Positions 21,976-32,810 of a stretch of 64,000 nucleotides of DNA are shown piece by piece. Within the stretch, counting starts at the first letter, position 1. Every line of letters starts with the position of its first letter. The notes under the pieces were generated by a model. It saw nothing but the letters and a program-made list of their open reading frames with translations. It was not told the origin of the DNA and made no database searches. The stretch comes from Verpa conica. Its lineage: Eukaryota; Ascomycota; Pezizomycetes; Pezizales; Morchellaceae. The stretch covers positions 1,054,001 to 1,118,000 of the forward strand of contig JAUFSD010000024.1 of NCBI GenBank assembly GCA_033030425.1. The letters run 5' to 3'. The position numbers and the translations under genes are program-made.

Positions 21976-23445
21976 TGAATCAATTGGGAAAAGTTTCTTA
22001 TGTTCTGTAAACTTTAAGTTATAAAGGATAAGTTCTTAGAGTGATAGTGCTGGCTGTCGTAGATAGGAATAATTGGGGGGTAGGTGGGGCACTGTGCATA
22101 TCCTGTGGTGCTACTAGAGGTGAAAGGGCTGGACAACGTCGGCGACCACCTTGCTTATACCCTAAAATCCAGTCTCGTGCCCAGCCCTACGATAGTTTTC
22201 TGTGCTACCCAGCGAACATGCGGTGTGGGAACGGGCCCGCCTGAACTCACATATAGACTTATCAGTAAGCTCGAGAAATTTTATAAAAAAGGGTCATGGT
22301 TAATGGATGAAATAGAGAAAATGTAAAGTCATACACTATCACTCGATTTCATGCTTCCTTTCAAAGTACATGTATGTACCTGAAGAGTCTCCAAGACTAC
22401 ATGAAATGTGCTCACAGACTCTCACGCAAGCTTTTGAAATTATAGCCCCTCTGATTCAGCGATCTAATAGACCTCAAGTGACTCTCTAAGCTTCATAATT
22501 ACAACAGTGCATAAAGACTTAGACGAAATCTCCAAACACAATCCAGATACAACTATATGAACATGCAGTTATGGCTTCCCCAAAGCCAGTTTATACCTAG
22601 GTAGTAGATGAAGAACATGAGCCTCTAATTTAGCCTAGTCGATGAGCTGCTGCTCCCCCGACCTAACCTAAACCTTTATGGATAAACATTCCCTTTGTCC
22701 AGGTTTTTTGGCCGCCCGGGTTATGGTCTCCCAGATCTGTACATATATAGCTAACCCTTTCACGCATTTTTGGAAGGTTCATTGGCTGGGCTGGATGTGA
22801 GTCTATAATTATTAAATCATTCTCTGGCTTTTGTGAGAATGAAGAGGGTCAATCTTAGTTTGATTCATATCATTGACAGCATTTTCTCTCGTAAATATAG
22901 ATATTACGACTGTGCAAGAGAGAGCTTTTACTGGCACCTGTCGTTCTTACCAACCACGGTGGAGTTCCTTGCCAGCACTATTCTTGAGAACGGTAGATAC
23001 CCTACTCACTAAACTAGCTGATAATTTTGTTTTTCTGCTGCTACTGGCAAATTTTCTTACCCGTCAGTCAATTTCTAGTTGGCTTCATGGATGATCACAC
23101 AAGCGTCCTACACACCACCAAAGAGGATCTAACGTAAGGAACTTATACTCAGATCGTAGTGACTTGATAAGCCTCAAGCAACCCGGATGCAACCGCGTAA
23201 GTACGAATACCTTACAGACAACCTATTAGCACTCCTACTCGTAGTGGAAAGAGAAGTCATTAACCGGGTCAAATGTCAGTAGTTGAATAACCCTTACCCT
23301 CGTGGCGGTATGTTTGACCAATCGGCTACTGTAAATCCCTGTCTGTAGGTTCATCATGCAGGGGCGCATAAAGTCTTGAATGGCACCACAAGAGAACATA
23401 AGCATGCCAAATAGCAATAGGTGACAACTACATATATAAGCGATT
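21976..23445. other. Intergenic between kinase and ferroportin genes
   Basis: About 1.5 kb, AT-rich, with the kinase promoter on the left and the transporter promoter on the right. It includes a decayed copy of the short hairpin element seen again at 26973. No ORF above 80 codons shows coding character. Confidence 0.5.
22116..22187. repeat. Decayed copy of a short hairpin element
   Basis: AGTCTCGTGCCCAGCC at 22170-22185 is identical to an arm of the perfect hairpin at 26973-27037. A degenerate inverted partner, AGGGCTGGACAACG, lies about 50 bases upstream, giving a total size like the intact copy. This supports a dispersed family of about 65-70-base foldback elements. Confidence 0.5.
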
Positions 23446-25421
23446 ATGAGTTCCTCAGATACAGATAATAATATGATTCTACAGGTGGCAGATGGGGAAT
23501 GTGAGCCGCTGCTCCAATCGGGACGAAGAACAGTAACCCCCTCAGTCCAAGGGCAAGGGCAAGACGAACCAATCCCATCGAGCTGCAACATTGAAGATGG
23601 AAGAGACGAAAGCGAAGAGGAAGTGATACTGACCAAGAAGCAATTGTGGAGTCTATATTTGTCTCATTTTCTATCAACTTGGAATCCGAGGGGGTATGAG
23701 TTTGCTGCGGTAGGAATCCAACCTCAGGTCTCGTAGCTCGACTAACATAGAATAAAGATCATCTTCACAGCATCCGCATACCCTGAGACACTCACAGCAT
23801 CTTCAATTAGGTTTGATAACATCCCAATTCAAGATTCAATAAGCTAATGCTCATAACCCAGAGGTATCATCACGACAATCGCTACCATAGCACTATCTTC
23901 CTCGGTAGGACGGTGGTGTGATAGACACCCTTGCCGATTACAGACATTACGCATAACCATATTCTTACAACGCATATGTGTTGTCCTTGCATGTGTTGGG
24001 TGGTATTTTATTGTCGGAGAAGACTTTCTCGATGGAGGATTTTTTCCAGTTATACAAAGAGATCTCACACCTAGCCAAAGGGGTCGAGGTGCGGTTTTTG
24101 GGGGAGACCGGGCAAAGGCAGCGATTATGGCAGGGGTGATGATCTTGGGGATTGGCGAACGACTTAGTGCAGTAGGGAACATGATGGTTATGGAAAGAGA
24201 TTGGGTAAGGCTCCCTTTTTTGATACTGTTTCATCATTAACCATACGTTTTTGGGGGTCAACAGGTTCCGACGTTAGTAACGGACACCTCAAAGCCGTCA
24301 CTTCCTGAATTGAACGCTATCATGCGGAGGATAGACCTCATTTGCAAGCTTATTTCCCCCGTTTTCGTATCTTTCATTGCACTCTGGGTGGCTAGTATTC
24401 GGATCACAATCCTGATTATTGCCGGTACGAACCTTACATCGATGGGTATAGAGTGGCTTGCTGCTAGAAAAGTATGGAGGAAATGCGAAAAGCTCCAGGC
24501 TCCAAAGATATCTAGTACTGAAGAGATCGGAGAATGTGATGGTGCATCACAACTGGAAAAATGGAGTCAAGGCTTGAGACTATTTTTCCACAGCGAGATA
24601 TGGATTCGTAAGTTTCGGTCTCAACCTGAGAAACTCTATGCTAACTAAGACGGTTGCTCGCATTTTCTAGCCTCCTTATCTCTCGCTCTTCTGTACGTCT
24701 CTGTTCTCTCGTTCTCAGCATCAATGGTAACATACCTTCTCAATGCCGGGTTCGCCCTATCGGTGATCACCTTTGCTCGAGCAGCAAGCACTCTGATAGA
24801 GGTCTCTTCAACAGTTATAATGCCATGGGGTGTGAGGACTATGGAGAAAGCTGCGGCATGGAGAGCAAGAAGAGCGGACGCCCCGACCCAACTATCACCC
24901 AAAGCAGCAGCAGCTGTAGAAAGAACTGGCCTCTGGGGATTATGGTGGATGGTTATAAACCTAGTATGAGATTGGTTTACCAAATGCTCTCTCGAGTAAT
25001 CTCGCTAACTTATCTTCCTATTAAGATTCCCGTTACAATAGTTCTTTTCTATCTCCCAATTTCACACGGCGACGCCCGCCCGACGCCTAACCTGACAATT
25101 TCACTTTTCTTATTCCTAGCACTCTCCCGTCTCGGACTATGGACTTACGACCTCGCCTCCCAAACCCTGGTCCAAACACGCATATCCGCTGCAAATCGGG
25201 GAGAGTTTTCGGGAGTGGAAATGGGTTTCATTAGTGCTTTTGAGTTGGTTCAATGGATTAGCACTGCCATCTGGAGCGCTCCAGAACAGTTTAAATTTGT
25301 GGCAGCGGCAGGTAATGCGTGTGTTATGATTAGTGCATTAGCTTATACAGCGTGGATGTGGAGACGGCGTGGACATCTATTGCATTGGGAGAAAGTCGGG
25401 GCATGTACTGGCTGCAAGTAA
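23446..25421 (+). CDS. Ferroportin-family (SLC40A) iron/metal exporter
   Basis: Six exons (23446-23709, 23758-23810, 23862-24204, 24265-24607, 24671-24963, 25026-25421) join in phase to 563 residues. Hallmarks of ferroportin: L-Y-L-S-H-F-L-S-T-W near residue 71-79 (first membrane helix), E-R-D-W-V near the middle followed by N-A-I-M-R-R-I-D-L, and L-S-R-L-G-L-W-T-Y-D-L in the C-terminal half, with about 10-12 hydrophobic segments. The N-terminal 60 residues are polar and acidic. The family exports Fe2+ and related metals across the plasma or vacuolar membrane; direction and location here are inferred. In the first helix the residue aligned with human Asp39, a metal-site residue as I recall it, is Pro81. 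The internal loop between halves is short and charged. Length and topology fit an intact gene. Confidence 0.88.
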
Positions 25422-25776
25422 TGGGACTCGAGGCACATGTGCGGGGCTTGGATGTTTTGGACTTGGGTTTTATGGACTTGAATTTATGGACTTTGATTTT
25501 AGAGCGCTTACCGAATGAGGATAAGATAATTTTTGGTGCTCATATTCTTGGATATTGAGTGGAGAAATCAGATATCAGCCTATGAGTGCTCCAAACTACA
25601 AATGCAGAGTAGAGAAATCAGATATCAGCCTATGAGTGCTCCAAACTACAAATGCAGAGTAGAGAAAACCAACAGAAGACCTTTCCCTCGGAATTCTACA
25701 CGTAGCACCAAAACCTCCATAAAATCATAGAAAGAAGTGGTACAGTCTTTCACAGGGCTATGACGAATACTGGGTA
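25422..25776. other. Intergenic with a perfect 50-base tandem duplication
   Basis: About 350 bases between the transporter stop and the STAND remnant. It contains the 2 x 50 tandem repeat annotated separately; otherwise nothing is recognised. The sequence expected to encode a NACHT P-loop upstream of the remnant is not present here. Confidence 0.55.
25562..25661. repeat. Perfect tandem duplication, 2 x 50 bases
   Basis: The 50-base unit starting GAGAAATCAGATATCAGCC occurs twice with no difference, followed by a partial third start (GAGAAA). Perfect identity implies a very recent event. Since 50 is not a multiple of three the copies would shift frame, so the region is not under coding constraint. 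Confidence 0.9.
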
Positions 25777-26901
25777 ATGGCGAACACGGGCCCACAGGAC
25801 ACTCGAGCGCTGAGTCGCAAAATTCTGACTCTCTGCAGGTTTTTACTTGTCTATTTTCATATTGAGCGCCTCTGCCAACAGACCACCGGAAGGCAGATCC
25901 TCGATGAACTTGACAAAATCAAATACTCCAGATCTACAGATAGGCCTTTGGACCCTACGTATGATAGGGCTATGGAGACGGTTCGAGAACAGGCCAACGC
26001 TCCTGCTGAACTGGCAATGAAAGTGTTCACCTGGCTCACTAAAGCTCGGCGAACCCTCACGATTAAAGAGCTCCAGACTGCAGTCTCTATACAGCCAGGA
26101 CGATATGAGCTTGATGAATTTGATTTACCAGACGAATCAACATTGCTTGATGTTTGTGCGGGCTTAGTAGTAATTGATGGGACTACCAACACGATCAAGC
26201 TTGCCCACTATACAATTCAGGAATACATCATCAACAATTCGATCATTCCAAACGATGCAGATTTTTGCCTTGCAGCCGCTTGTCTCACATATCTTTGGTT
26301 TAACATCCTCCCTACCGGAATTGAAATCGAAGCCACAGATAACCCATATATCACGTATAGCGAAGCGGAGAGGGTTGCCCCGGATGACTCCACCATAGAA
26401 GACTGTATAAAAACGGACCCATTTATCAAATATGCAGTCTCTCAACTTTCATCCCATCTTAATGCGTGCGATGAGAACATGACAAGAGATATGGTTCTCC
26501 GATTCTGTCAGAACAACGTAAAAGGTTCTACTTACCTTTTCCTCTACAATATACGGTTGTTGAGCAACCCTTTTGAGAGCGTAAAGTCCATGTTTATTCG
26601 CTATATCTGTGCTTCACGATCACTACGACCAATACACCTTGTGTCTTTTCTAGGGCATATTACTGCATTTAAGTTACTTTTAGGCCAAGGCGAAGAAATC
26701 ACAAACCGAGGTTTTGGAGACGCCTGTCCCCTAGCCTATGCGTTATTAGGAGGGCAAACCGAAATGGTGGAACTACTTCTTAGCCTTGGGGTGGATACAT
26801 CTGAAAATGGCCTACTATTTCTAGCTACACTCAACGGGGATAGAATGGCTTCTATATCGTTAGCCTATGGGGTTACTGCATATAACCGCAATGGGATATA
26901 A
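25777..26901 (+). pseudogene. Truncated STAND (NACHT-type) protein: winged-helix linker plus ankyrin repeats
   Basis: One long frame of 374 residues. The first 40 residues (C-R-F-L-L-V-Y-F-H-I-E-R-L and the L-D-E-L-D-K-I segment) match the end of fungal NACHT ATPase modules. Residues 60-155 match the winged-helix linker known from GPI inositol-deacylase-like STAND proteins: A-M-K-V-F-T-W-L-T-K-A-R-R-T-L-T-I-K-E-L, then L-A-H-Y-T-I-Q-E-Y-I. Around 300-370 are about two ankyrin-like repeats (G-H-I-T-A-F-K-L-L-L; G-Q-T-E-M-V-E-L-L-L-S-L-G). Intact relatives carry an N-terminal effector domain and a P-loop NTPase before this point and many more repeats after it; both are missing. After the stop another frame continues for about 20 codons with similar character. 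I read it as a decayed nucleotide-sensing immunity/incompatibility gene; a short expressed form cannot be excluded. Confidence 0.7.
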
Positions 26902-28659
26902 GCTGGGAGACGAGAATTTTCTTTGCTCTATAGTAGAATTGATTAAAGGTGTCCTGTAATCACCCATAACACTAGTCTCGTGCCCAGCCCCAATGGTTCC
27001 TTTTACTGCGCAGCACCGTAGGCTGGGCACGAGACTACCATAACACATGTTTAATACTTTAGCAATATATGGTGAATTTATGGAATTACACAAGCGTTGA
27101 CTTTGGGAGAAGCACATAACGTCCGCTAGTGGCGTTGAAAAGAAAAACTCTGGGCGGTGCTCAAACGGGTAATTATCACATGTGATCAAGGAGGGAGGGT
27201 GTTAATAATTTATTTAAAATTAATAATTCAAACTCTAGCAATACCCCCCCTTATTTGTTTGTCAAAGCGAATACCGAAAAAACCAAGGATATATCCAAAT
27301 GAACGATGCCCGTGGAATACTGGTGATTGTTAGTGCCGTGATTTTAAAAGTGGGTAATACAAGTATGTACGTAAGCATACTAAAGAACGGGCCAAAGAGT
27401 ACATGTACATGTAGGGTTTTAGATGCATGACCTGGTGGGTCAATTATATTTACCATTTAGCAATATATGGTTCGGGTTTCTGTGTCATATATGGATATCC
27501 TGTTACTACTACATGGTTTGCAACTATCCAACCAGGTGATACATATCTACATGAAGAACCCAATCTTCCAGGTGTCAGCTCTGAAATTCAACAACTGAGG
27601 TGAGCCCCAAGTCTTTTTTTTTTGAAGTCACTCTATTATTATGACCTTCATGTTCCCCTTAAGCGGCACCCCTGGGTATGGAACAATCCGAGACATTGAT
27701 TTCCATGAGAAGAGACAAGGATCAACGATATAATCACCGGAGATTTTCTTTTTCCCTCCTCTGCTGGAACGCAATAACTGGGAAGAGCCTCTGGGAATGA
27801 ATAAGATGAGATGCTTACGAGACCCTGCGTGCTTTGCCGAAAGAGTGATCTTTGAGGGTTGTATAGAAGAACCGCAGAGCCTCAACCCTGTCGTTTGGGA
27901 TGTTGGACCGAGAAAGACACACGACCCGACAACACCGGGAAGTACACAGCGCGGTTATCACCAACAGAAAAAAGAAAGGGGATCATCTACATGTACTTTT
28001 GTATTTACCCTCGCCATCTCATACATTACATGTCCCATACACCGATGTTCAAATCCATTCCTAGGGCACCAGTCGGCAGTGGGGAAAGCGATATCCAAGT
28101 TTCTAGCCCCGAAACCCCCATAGCGCGGTGATGATCCGGCCGATCTCTCAGGGCTTCTTCGAGCAGTGATTGGCGGAGACGTTCCCTATTCCCTGTAGGT
28201 GCCGCGCCGGGGTGAGGGTTGGAATTTCGAATGAGGGGGAATTTTGTTTCTTTTGAGTTCCCTGCCGAAGGGTTTTTTCCAAGGTGTGTGGTGCCTGGCG
28301 GGCGGCTATTTTTAGCAGGGGGGCACCAGAACGAGCAAACTCCGCCTTTGCCTGTCGAACCACGACGGACGTTGGACGACAGAGCCGTGTATCTTTTTTT
28401 TCTTTTCTTTTCTCTTTCTCGTGATCGCCCTGCAAGACGAGAGAAGGAGCTTCCTGTCGATATACATCCATACCCGAGTCTACGCGAGAGCTCCTCAGAA
28501 AATACACTCAGAGACGAAGCATTCAGTGATAGCTAGAGAGGAGACTCCATTGCCCCTCTTCGCAAAAGGTGTGTTCCCTTTTCCCCCGAGTCCCCCCCGC
28601 ATCTGAGCATCGGGCCCCCCGCGGAGAGCTTCCACGGCTCTCCCAATTCCCAGCTTGCT
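26902..28659. other. Intergenic region and 5' leader of the next gene
   Basis: About 1.75 kb. The left part is AT-rich and carries the intact hairpin element at 26973. From about 28.1 kb the sequence becomes GC-richer and pyrimidine-rich, typical of a promoter and long 5' leader for the gene at 28869. Overlapping short frames occur on both strands at 27.6-28.5 kb without a recognisable domain. Confidence 0.5.
26973..27037. repeat. Perfect 17-base inverted repeat, 65-base hairpin
   Basis: TAGTCTCGTGCCCAGCC at 26973-26989 is the exact reverse complement of 27021-27037, with a 31-base loop. A 16-base portion also occurs at 22170, and a degenerate partner there suggests a second copy. Possibly a very small foldback element or a structured RNA. 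Confidence 0.85.
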
Positions 28660-28866
28660 ATGGCCTTGCCTCAGAGACCATTGGATGGCCGTTTCACAAG
28701 GCAGCTGCTAACCTGGAGCAAGTTAATACAAGCAAATAGGCAGTTCAGGCAGTCGACATCAATCTCTGTCACCAGATCTGTGCAACGGCCCCAGCCACGA
28801 GGTCACAATCAATATAAAACTACAACTCCATCGCCCTATCGACTTGTGCACACCTCCAGAAAGTAA
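28660..28866 (+). CDS. Upstream ORF in the leader of the 28869 gene
   Basis: A 68-codon frame (M-A-L-P-Q-R-P-L-D-G-R) whose TAA ends at 28866, two bases before the ATG at 28869. It encodes a basic peptide without acidic patches, rich in Arg, Gln, Ser and Thr. The tight spacing would allow re-initiation or translational coupling, so it may control the downstream protein. Alternatively it is the in-leader part of an unspliced message or chance. No domain recognised. Confidence 0.4.
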   Translation: MALPQRPLDGRFTRQLLTWSKLIQANRQFRQSTSISVTRSVQRPQPRGHNQYKTTTPSPYRLVHTSRK

Positions 28867-28868
28867 CC

Positions 28869-30200
28869 ATGGCATCCACAGACTCTCAAAACGACAGCAC
28901 TACCCCAAGCACAGGTCCTAACATCGAAATCTCCTCGCCGAAAGTCACCATCGAGGCTGTACTCGGCAGAGGTAGAAATGAGTCAACGGGTACCAAGGTC
29001 CTCTCTGTAACATGGGACGTAATCACTGTAGATTCTGATTTCAACGGCGAATGGATCGTTGACTGGGACAACATGTACACCGACAGCACCGAGGACCTTC
29101 GGTCTGCAAAGAGCGAAAGGGGCTCCTACTTCGCGCTCCAGCGCGGGTCTAATACCCCTAGTGCTGGAACCCCCGTCCTTGAGGCCCCAGAACCCGTCTA
29201 CCAGCCCATCCAACCTGCACAGGACTATACCGATGGCGCGCCTCTATCAACAGCGAAGCTTCTTGCATTTGAGAACGGTTTAGATGATTTCGAGGAAACG
29301 GAAGACCTTCCTACGTTCTTTTCCTCCAGGCCCATTGTTCAAGCCCCTACCCACATTATTCCAGATCCAGAGACCAAGAAAGTGGCTGTTTACTTCCTCC
29401 TCACCGGTACTGCTACCATCCCTGATGATGTCAGAGTCCTCTTCGTCCCCACCTGGGGTGCTCCCTTGGTCCTCGCAACTATCGCTACTCCGTTGCGACA
29501 AGACTACCACAGTGGTGGTAATAGAACGCTCCACACCGCATGGGCAGAAGCTAGGATAGACGACCTTGCCACGCTCGAAGAGATTGCACGAGAACTCGAG
29601 CGAGAAGGCGCACGTGGGCTCGGCACGGGCCGCGTCAAGGTTGGTGTTGAAGGTGGCGGGATGGACGAAGAGGCGGTTCGAAGAGAGGGATGGATGGTTG
29701 GTGAGGAGATGGTCTGGGTGCGGGAGTCGTTCCTGAATAAGCACATCGCCGAGGAAGAACCTGGGCCTGTCAACGACACCTCTGGACTCAACCTCAACAC
29801 AAGTGCTGGGTCAAGAGGGCTTAAACTCTCAACCACTGTCTCTCCCGGTGGCACTGTTCACCATGGTGCGTCCTGCGCAAACCATCTTCGCACCTCGGCC
29901 ATCGCCCAGGAGGAGGAAGATGACCTCTTTGCCCTTCCACTTTCCCCGCGCAGTCCCGAGATGGCGGTAAGCCCGTTCAGCATGTTCCGCGGAGAAGCGG
30001 TAGGGAAACAGCCCATGTCAAGACTGAATCAGGTCGTGTCTATTGATACGAGCTTATCTCCTTCGACATCTGTTGGCGGATCAACTGACGTTACGCCGAC
30101 GGGAGTCAACCAGATCACGCCGACAATGGGGAGGTTAAAGGTTGGTGGGTATGCGCCATTGACGCCGCCGATGGATAGGGTTGGTGTTGGAAAGGAGTAG
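28869..30200 (+). CDS. Conserved-looking fungal protein of unknown function, single exon
   Basis: A single 443-residue frame with a strong start context (CCATGG) and high GC compared with its surroundings, both signs of a well-expressed gene. Residues 20-90 look folded, with alternating hydrophobic strands (V-T-I-E-A-V-L-G, V-L-S-V-T-W-D-V-I-T-V) and W-I-V-D-W-D-N-M-Y. Residues about 165-270 form a second folded region (K-V-A-V-Y-F-L-L-T-G-T, V-R-V-L-F-V-P-T-W-G) ending in a long Glu/Arg-rich helix. The last 150 residues are Ser/Thr/Pro-rich with several S-P and T-P sites, hence likely phosphorylated and disordered. I do not recognise a family. A short upstream ORF ends two bases before it. 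Confidence 0.8.
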   Translation: MASTDSQNDSTTPSTGPNIEISSPKVTIEAVLGRGRNESTGTKVLSVTWDVITVDSDFNGEWIVDWDNMYTDSTEDLRSAKSERGSYFALQRGSNTPSAGTPVLEAPEPVYQPIQPAQDYTDGAPLSTAKLLAFENGLDDFEETEDLPTFFSSRPIVQAPTHIIPDPETKKVAVYFLLTGTATIPDDVRVLFVPTWGAPLVLATIATPLRQDYHSGGNRTLHTAWAEARIDDLATLEEIARELEREGARGLGTGRVKVGVEGGGMDEEAVRREGWMVGEEMVWVRESFLNKHIAEEEPGPVNDTSGLNLNTSAGSRGLKLSTTVSPGGTVHHGASCANHLRTSAIAQEEEDDLFALPLSPRSPEMAVSPFSMFRGEAVGKQPMSRLNQVVSIDTSLSPSTSVGGSTDVTPTGVNQITPTMGRLKVGGYAPLTPPMDRVGVGKE

Positions 30201-31498
30201 GGGGGTAATTGCTTAAATTGCTGGAATTTTGTTTTCTTGCGAGGGGGGGAGCATTTCAGGTAGGCTGATTAGAATGTTTCTTGGGGGATGAAATTGAGGA
30301 ATATATCGAAAGGAGTGGAAGGGAAAGTGATGCATTTTTTTGTTGCAGGTTTGGTCGCTTTAAGGGTATCTAATACCTAGTTCTTTTTTTTTCTCTTTCT
30401 TTCCTTTCTAGCTCGTAGCTGTTCTGGTTCATGGCTTTTTTTGGTTCCCTGATTGTGTAAGTTTTTCTATATATATACCATACTATGCATATGCAGCCGG
30501 CAAGAACGGGCTCGGAAGGAAGGAAGCTTGCTGGGGTTGTTGGTGTCTTTTTTTTTTCCTTCCCTTTCTTCTTCTCACCTTCTCTTTCTTAAATAGTTTA
30601 GCTCACTTATCCTCTTCTCACTTTTTTTTTTTTTTCTTTTTTTTTTTCGCTGTATTTTTGACTGCGAAATCTGGAATTTTTTAAAAGGGAAACACTGAGA
30701 GAGGCGTTATTGCGATGTGACTACTCTTCATCCTATTTTGCTTTTTGACATTGTTATGATTAGGGGGGGAAGGAATTCTCGGCTGTGCCTCCTGCGTACT
30801 GCACGGCGGTTTATGCGTTAAGCATGAAATGAAATCTTGGGCCTAGAAAACCTTAGATCTGCAGCACGTAGGCGCCTTGTGTAAGTATATGCAAGCCCGG
30901 TGTGTGTGTGTGTGTGTGTGTGTCATGTGTGATCACTCGTTTTATGATTCCTTGTCTTGATGTATGTGAGGTTATGAGTGCTAGTTTGTTTATTCTGAGA
31001 CAGATGTAGTTGATCTGGTATATTGAGAATATTAAAAATGTCAAGATTCTCGGCAGGGACGTAGTAATGGTCAAGAGAGAGGTCTTGTATATATGAACCG
31101 TCATTTCTTGCGCATAGTCCCTCGGTATCGGATCTTAAGTTACGACCCGGTAGTCGGGGGGGGGGAAGGGGAGGGGAAAGCCTTCTAGACGTCATCTGAA
31201 TCAGTATCGATCCTTCACCGGAGATTTATAATATAAGATATCTTCCGAGATTGAGATTGATATAAAAAAAAACAATTTATTAATATGATTGATCCCCTTA
31301 TTCCTTTTTTTTGTTCCCCCCCCCCTTCCCTTCCCCCTCCCGCCTTCTCTTCCGGTTCGGTTTTGAGGCTCTACGGCAACTCCCGAGGGAGGTGATAATG
31401 ACTAAGCACGCTTAACCCAACGTCATTCCACAACACACGCGCGAACCCTCGCATTCACCCCCCTCCCCCACAAGAAGCTTCATCCTATTCTCCCACCA
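30201..31498. other. Intergenic with pyrimidine tracts and a (GT)n microsatellite
   Basis: About 1.3 kb of low-complexity sequence: long T and TC tracts at 30.3-30.7 kb (3' end of the preceding gene), a (TG)n run near 30.9 kb, and a C-rich tract at 31.3 kb upstream of the next gene. No coding signal. Confidence 0.6.
30899..30923. repeat. (TG)12 microsatellite
   Basis: An uninterrupted dinucleotide run of about 25 bases. Likely length-variable between strains. Confidence 0.9.
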
Positions 31499-32362
31499 AT
31501 GTCCTCCGGTTTCGTATCCGCCGGAACAGCAAATCTTGAGGATAAGAGCCCCTCAAGTACTCTGCCAGCTCCTACACTCTCAAACGACGCATGGACAGCT
31601 GCAAAAGCAAAAGTAGAGGAGGCTAATAAACCCAAAGAAGAACCAGAGGAGGAGAGAAGTTTATTTGCTATTTTACAAGCTAATAAAGGTGTGTTTCAAT
31701 AATTAACCGAGCGGCGGGAGGGGGAATTGAGAGTATTTGTTTTTTGGAATGGATTTGCTAAAGTGCGGAAATCATAGCGAAGAAACAGGAAGAGTTTGAA
31801 GAGAAATTAAAGTTTAAAAATCAATTTAAACCATTAGATGAAGATGATGTTGAATATCTTGTATTTTGTCCCCCCCCCTTCTGCAATACCTCTGAGGGGG
31901 GGAAGAAGATGCTGACTTGGGTAGGATTCGATATTAAGTAGTGAGAGACGAGCCGAAGAAGCAAGGAAACAAGAACTCGAAGCTCAACTAGACGCGTTCC
32001 GACAACAACAATCAGAAGTCGAGCAGACTGTCGCAGCCCCAGAAACAACTGAAGCAATTGCGGAGTTCGGTAATTGGGGGACTGCAGGACGGAAACGGAA
32101 GAAGAAAGATGAGGGTAGGAAGGGCGAGAAGATCGGGCTTGGGGTCAAAGTTAGAAAGACAAGTTCGGCTACAAAAGTAGATGAGAAGAAGGATTCAGAG
32201 AAAGGGGAAGGGAAATCAGAGGCTTTGGAGGAGAAGCCGTCGTCGCCGGTGAAGAAGGATGTGCCGGTGGTGGTAGAGAAGAAGCAGGTTGTTAAGCCGC
32301 CTATAGCAACGGGGGGGCTGTTGGGATTAGTTGCGTATGGGAGCGATGATGATGATGACTGA
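31499..32362 (+). CDS. FAM192A/NIP30-family nuclear protein
   Basis: Exons 31499-31688, 31778-31860 and 31925-32362 join in phase to 236 residues. The start M-S-S-G-F-V-S-A-G-T is the hallmark N-terminus of the NIP30 domain. It continues with L-F-A-I-L-Q-A-N-K, K-K-Q-E-E-F-E-E-K, F-K-N-Q-F-K-P-L-D-E-D-D-V-E-Y-L-D-S, all in the conserved order and spacing, which fixes both splice junctions. The C-terminal half is Lys/Glu-rich and ends G-L-V-A-Y-G-S-D-D-D-D-D, also typical. In animals the family (PIP30) binds the proteasome activator PA28-gamma; fungi lack a clear PA28-gamma in many lineages, so the partner here is unknown. Nuclear location is inferred. Confidence 0.88.
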
Positions 32363-32810
32363 TTGGAGTTGGAGTGTTTGTTTTGTTTTAGTTTTGGGTG
32401 CGGGATATTGCAGGGTTATTATAATATTCTTTCTACATAGATTGTGGCCGCTGTGAGAGATTTTACTAATTTCAAATGGTGCTATTTTCCTTGCTTGTTC
32501 TGGAGATGTGAAACACTGTGAAACCTATGTTCAGTTATTCCACCTGCGATGTCATCAGGTTCAATATATTCTTCCGTGAATACTAGAATAGTCACATTCG
32601 GAAGCTCTATATCCCTCATCTCCTAAGTGAAAACATCAGCCTTGCTCAACGAGTGAACCAACGCAAGCTATTCGTTGCGGTTGCTCGGGTTTCCTCAGCT
32701 GACCGTGACTCCTAGAAGAACAATGAGTTTACATATATTTATCTTTTTTTCATTTCCTTTCTATAGCAAGGCTCTCATTCCAGTCTTAATATTACACAAC
32801 GGAGTAAACA
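32363..32810. other. Convergent 3' region, nothing recognised
   Basis: About 450 bases between the stop codons of two converging genes. AT-rich with no ORF or repeat of note. Confidence 0.5.

Noticed and set aside
23235..24261. Minus-strand frames of 98-133 codons over the ferroportin gene
   Set aside because: They oppose exons of the transporter whose model is supported by phase and motifs.
27628..28131. Overlapping frames on both strands near 27.6-28.1 kb
   Set aside because: No domain or splice logic; likely chance in promoter sequence.
30853..31195. Minus-strand frames over the (TG)n microsatellite
   Set aside because: Part of the frame is just translated dinucleotide repeat.
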